Origin: Exilibacterium tricleocarpae
GTDB lineage: Bacteria > Pseudomonadota > Gammaproteobacteria > Pseudomonadales > Cellvibrionaceae
Assembly: GCF_007004655.1 (NCBI RefSeq)
Contig: NZ_ML660118.1
Coordinates: 1-36,814, forward strand
Length of the DNA: 36,814 nucleotides
Direction: 5' to 3'
A program made the position numbers and the translations under genes. Shown here one piece after another: positions 35,020 through 36,814 of this stretch (its first letter is position 1; each line of letters opens with the position of its first letter). The notes under the pieces were generated by a model. It ran no database searches. It had not been told where the DNA came from and saw only the letters and a program-made list of their open reading frames with translations.

Positions 35020-36189
35020 TTATTTGGTTTCGTTAAACAGCTCGCGGCCGATCAACATGCGCCTCACCTCGGAGGTTCCCGCGCCTATCTCGTAGAGCTT
35101 GGCATCGCGCAGCAGGCGCCCGGCCGGATATTCATTGATATAACCATTGCCCCCCAGCGCCTGGATTGCCTGCAGTGCCATCTGGGTGGCTTTTTCCGCG
35201 GTGTAGAGAATCACCGCGGCGGCGTCCTTGCGGCTTTCCTCACCCCGGTCACAGGCTTTTGCCACGGCGTAAAGGTAGGCGCGGCTGGCGTTGAGATCGG
35301 TATACATATCGGCCACTTTGCCCTGCATCAGCTGGAACTCGCCGATGCTCTGGCCGAATTGCTTGCGGTCGTGCAGGTAGGGTACCACCAGGTCGAGACA
35401 GGCCTGCATAATCCCCACCGGGCCGCCGGACAGTACTGTGCGCTCGTAGTCGAGCCCGCTCATCAGCACTCTGGCGCCGCGGTTCTCCTCCCCGAGAATA
35501 TTTTCCACCGGCACCTGGCAGTCCTCGAACACCAACTCGCAGGTATTGGAGCCGCGCATGCCCAACTTGTCGAGTTTCTGGGCGCGGGAGAAACCGGGGA
35601 AATCGTGTTCTACCAGGAACGCGGTAATGCCGCGTGAACCCGCCTCGGGATCGGTTTTGGCATAGATCACATAGGTGTGGGCGTCGGGGCCGTTGGTGAT
35701 CCACATTTTATTGCCGTTGAGCAGGTAGTGGTCGCCGTTTTTGCGGGCGTGCAGTTTCATGCTGACCACATCGGAGCCGGCGTTGGGTTCGGACATGGCC
35801 AGGGCGCCGATATGCTCGCCGGAGCAGAGTTTCGGCAGGTACCTGAGCTTTTGCGCCGGGGTGCCGTTTTTGCGTATCTGGTTAACGCAGAGATTGGAGT
35901 GAGCGCCGTAGGAGAGTCCTACCGAGGCGGAGGCGCGGGAGATTTCCTCCATCGCCACCACATGGGCCAGGTAACCCATATTGCTGCCGCCGTATTCTTC
36001 TTCGACGGTGACACCGAGTAACCCCATAGCGCCAAACTTGCGCCACATGTCCATGGGGAAGACGTTGTCGGCGTCGATGGCGGCGGCGCGCGGGGCCAAC
36101 TCGGCCTGGGCGAAGTTATAGACGCTGTCGCGCAGCATATCGATATCTTCGCCGAGGTCGAAGTTGAGGGTGGGGTAGGCGGTATTCAT
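35020..36189 (-). CDS. liuA: Isovaleryl-CoA dehydrogenase
   Basis: This 389-residue FAD flavoprotein oxidises isovaleryl-CoA to 3-methylcrotonyl-CoA and passes electrons to electron-transfer flavoprotein. Acyl-CoA dehydrogenase signatures are [17 protein letters not shown] (about 129-145), the [16 protein letters not shown] strand block and the C-terminal [35 protein letters not shown]. The catalytic Glu fits Glu249 in [12 protein letters not shown], the location used by isovaleryl-CoA dehydrogenases rather than the general position near the C terminus. Its ATG overlaps the liuR stop by 4 nt (ATGA). Confidence 0.96.
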   Translation of the reverse strand: MNTAYPTLNFDLGEDIDMLRDSVYNFAQAELAPRAAAIDADNVFPMDMWRKFGAMGLLGVTVEEEYGGSNMGYLAHVVAMEEISRASASVGLSYGAHSNLCVNQIRKNGTPAQKLRYLPKLCSGEHIGALAMSEPNAGSDVVSMKLHARKNGDHYLLNGNKMWITNGPDAHTYVIYAKTDPEAGSRGITAFLVEHDFPGFSRAQKLDKLGMRGSNTCELVFEDCQVPVENILGEENRGARVLMSGLDYERTVLSGGPVGIMQACLDLVVPYLHDRKQFGQSIGEFQLMQGKVADMYTDLNASRAYLYAVAKACDRGEESRKDAAAVILYTAEKATQMALQAIQALGGNGYINEYPAGRLLRDAKLYEIGAGTSEVRRMLIGRELFNETK

Positions 36190-36563
36190 ACAGTTTCCTC
36201 CAGCGCCTGCAGGCAGCGCGTTTCCGATTCTTCCAGGTCGGCCATCATTAGCTCGATGTCCAGCAGTTGTTGTTGCAGCAGCATTTTGCGCTGGCGGATT
36301 TTGCTGAGCAGGGAGTTGAGTTGTTCGGTGTTACTGCCGCCGGGGTGATACATATCGATGATTTCGCGGCTCTCCTGCAGTGACAGCCCCAGGCGCTTGC
36401 CGCGCAGGATCAGCTTCAGCCGGGTGCGGTCACTGTTGGAGTATATCCGGGTCTGACCCCGTCGCCGGGGGGCTAGCAGTCCCTTGTCCTCATAGAACCG
36501 GATAGCCCGGGTGGTGATATCGAACTCCCGGGACAGGTCGGAGATGCTGTAGGTGGTACTCAT
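36186..36563 (-). CDS. liuR: MerR-family regulator of the liu operon
   Basis: This 125-residue protein has an N-terminal MerR winged helix ([45 protein letters not shown]) and a C-terminal dimerisation coiled coil (about 78-120, [23 protein letters not shown]). No Cys cluster for metal sensing is seen, as expected for a regulator answering a CoA-type ligand. It is the first gene of the operon and overlaps liuA by 4 nt. In related proteobacteria LiuR controls leucine and branched-chain catabolism. A matching operator lies upstream at 36618-36633. Confidence 0.93.
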   Translation of the reverse strand: MSTTYSISDLSREFDITTRAIRFYEDKGLLAPRRRGQTRIYSNSDRTRLKLILRGKRLGLSLQESREIIDMYHPGGSNTEQLNSLLSKIRQRKMLLQQQLLDIELMMADLEESETRCLQALEETV

Positions 36564-36604
36564 GGCGGTGGTTGCAGTCCCGGCGGTGGCATGATGAGGG
36601 GGTC

Positions 36605-36633
36605 ATGATAGACAAGGTTGACGTTTACGTAAA
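36605..36633 (-). promoter_or_regulatory. liuR promoter with overlapping LiuR operator
   Basis: On the minus strand, TTTACG (36633-36628) and TATCAT (36610-36605) are spaced by 17 bp, about 45 nt before the liuR start. The -35 box lies within an inverted repeat at 36618-36633, reading ttgacgtttacgtaaa on the plus strand. This closely matches the LiuR site as I recall it (TTTACGTAAACGTAAA-like). The overlap suggests autorepression of the operon. Confidence 0.75.
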
Positions 36634-36670
36634 GGTTAGGGGTGCCATTCTTGCGTAGGGGTGCCTTCTG

Positions 36671-36753
36671 GTGGCACGGTGGTGTCCTTGAGGGAGGGGA
36701 GTGGCACCATGCTAGGGGGACGCAACTGAAGTTACGTCCCCGCACCGTGCCAC
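36671..36753. repeat. Nested palindromic (REP-like) element, copy 2
   Basis: Outer arms gtggcacggtg (36671-36681) and caccgtgccac (36743-36753) enclose a 26-bp near-palindrome at 36716-36741 (GGGGACGCAACT..AGTTACGTCCCC). The segment 36696-36743 nearly repeats 11184-11231. A further partial copy of the flank (gagtggcaaccatgctagg) starts at 36778, so the element is probably followed by another unit beyond the window. Confidence 0.8.
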
Positions 36754-36814
36754 CGGAGGTGGTGCCCCAAAAAAGAGGAGTGGCAACCATGCTAGGAGTC
36801 GAAAGGGGTCGGGG

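Overview
The window looks like a chromosomal segment of a free-living, probably marine, gammaproteobacterium. The evidence is a complete liu leucine-degradation operon behind a LiuR-type operator, a di-heme cytochrome c peroxidase, c-di-GMP and chemotaxis proteins, an ECF sigma factor paired with a Ser/Thr kinase, and many short palindromic '...TGTCCCC...' intergenic repeats. A Cellvibrionales-like host is a guess from this gene mix; no rRNA or tRNA gene is present to test it.

Layout. (1) Positions 1-3133: an AT-richer, repeat-rich accessory tract on the minus strand, downstream of a giant rhs gene. It holds three successive toxin-tip/immunity modules: the live tip with imm1 (2804-3133), a toxin remnant with imm2 (1994-2483), and an orphan rhs core plus tip with imm3 (286-1617). 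A ~165-bp inverted-repeat-ended element sits at the broken 5' edge of each of the two displaced modules. (2) Positions 3130-10428: a 2432-residue protein with signal peptide, FN3, SpvB, FG-GAP and RHS regions and a variable C-terminal tip. (3) Positions 10429-11425: about 1 kb with no convincing gene, containing a nested palindromic element that recurs at 36.7 kb. (4) Positions 11426-17375, plus strand: a 4HBT thioesterase, a Smr-domain protein, an S24-like protein without catalytic residues, a REC*-GGDEF-EAL protein and a chemoreceptor. (5) Positions 17372-20737, minus strand: an ECF sigma factor and a Ser/Thr kinase with a long helical-repeat C terminus. (6) Positions 21040-23172, plus strand: a small secreted Cys-containing protein and a pectinacetylesterase/Notum-like hydrolase. 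(7) Positions 23352-27438, minus strand: a di-heme peroxidase overlapping a hybrid histidine kinase with an all-helical sensor. (8) Positions 27791-29268: a YiaC-like acetyltransferase and an SDR oxidoreductase. (9) Positions 29523-36563, minus strand: liuR-liuA-liuB-liuC-liuD-liuE, which takes isovaleryl-CoA to acetyl-CoA and acetoacetate.

The most unusual system is the rhs locus. It has the organisation of a tip-switching polymorphic toxin: one full-length, apparently Sec-exported delivery scaffold, plus displaced C-terminal modules each keeping an immunity-like gene. A 514-bp direct repeat lies in the rhs core and would allow recombination to swap the active tip. The two copies of the repeat element join the truncated toxin fragments at the same element end, which suggests the element took part in making the array. 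Toxin and immunity functions are inferred from gene organisation; no catalytic toxin family was recognised.
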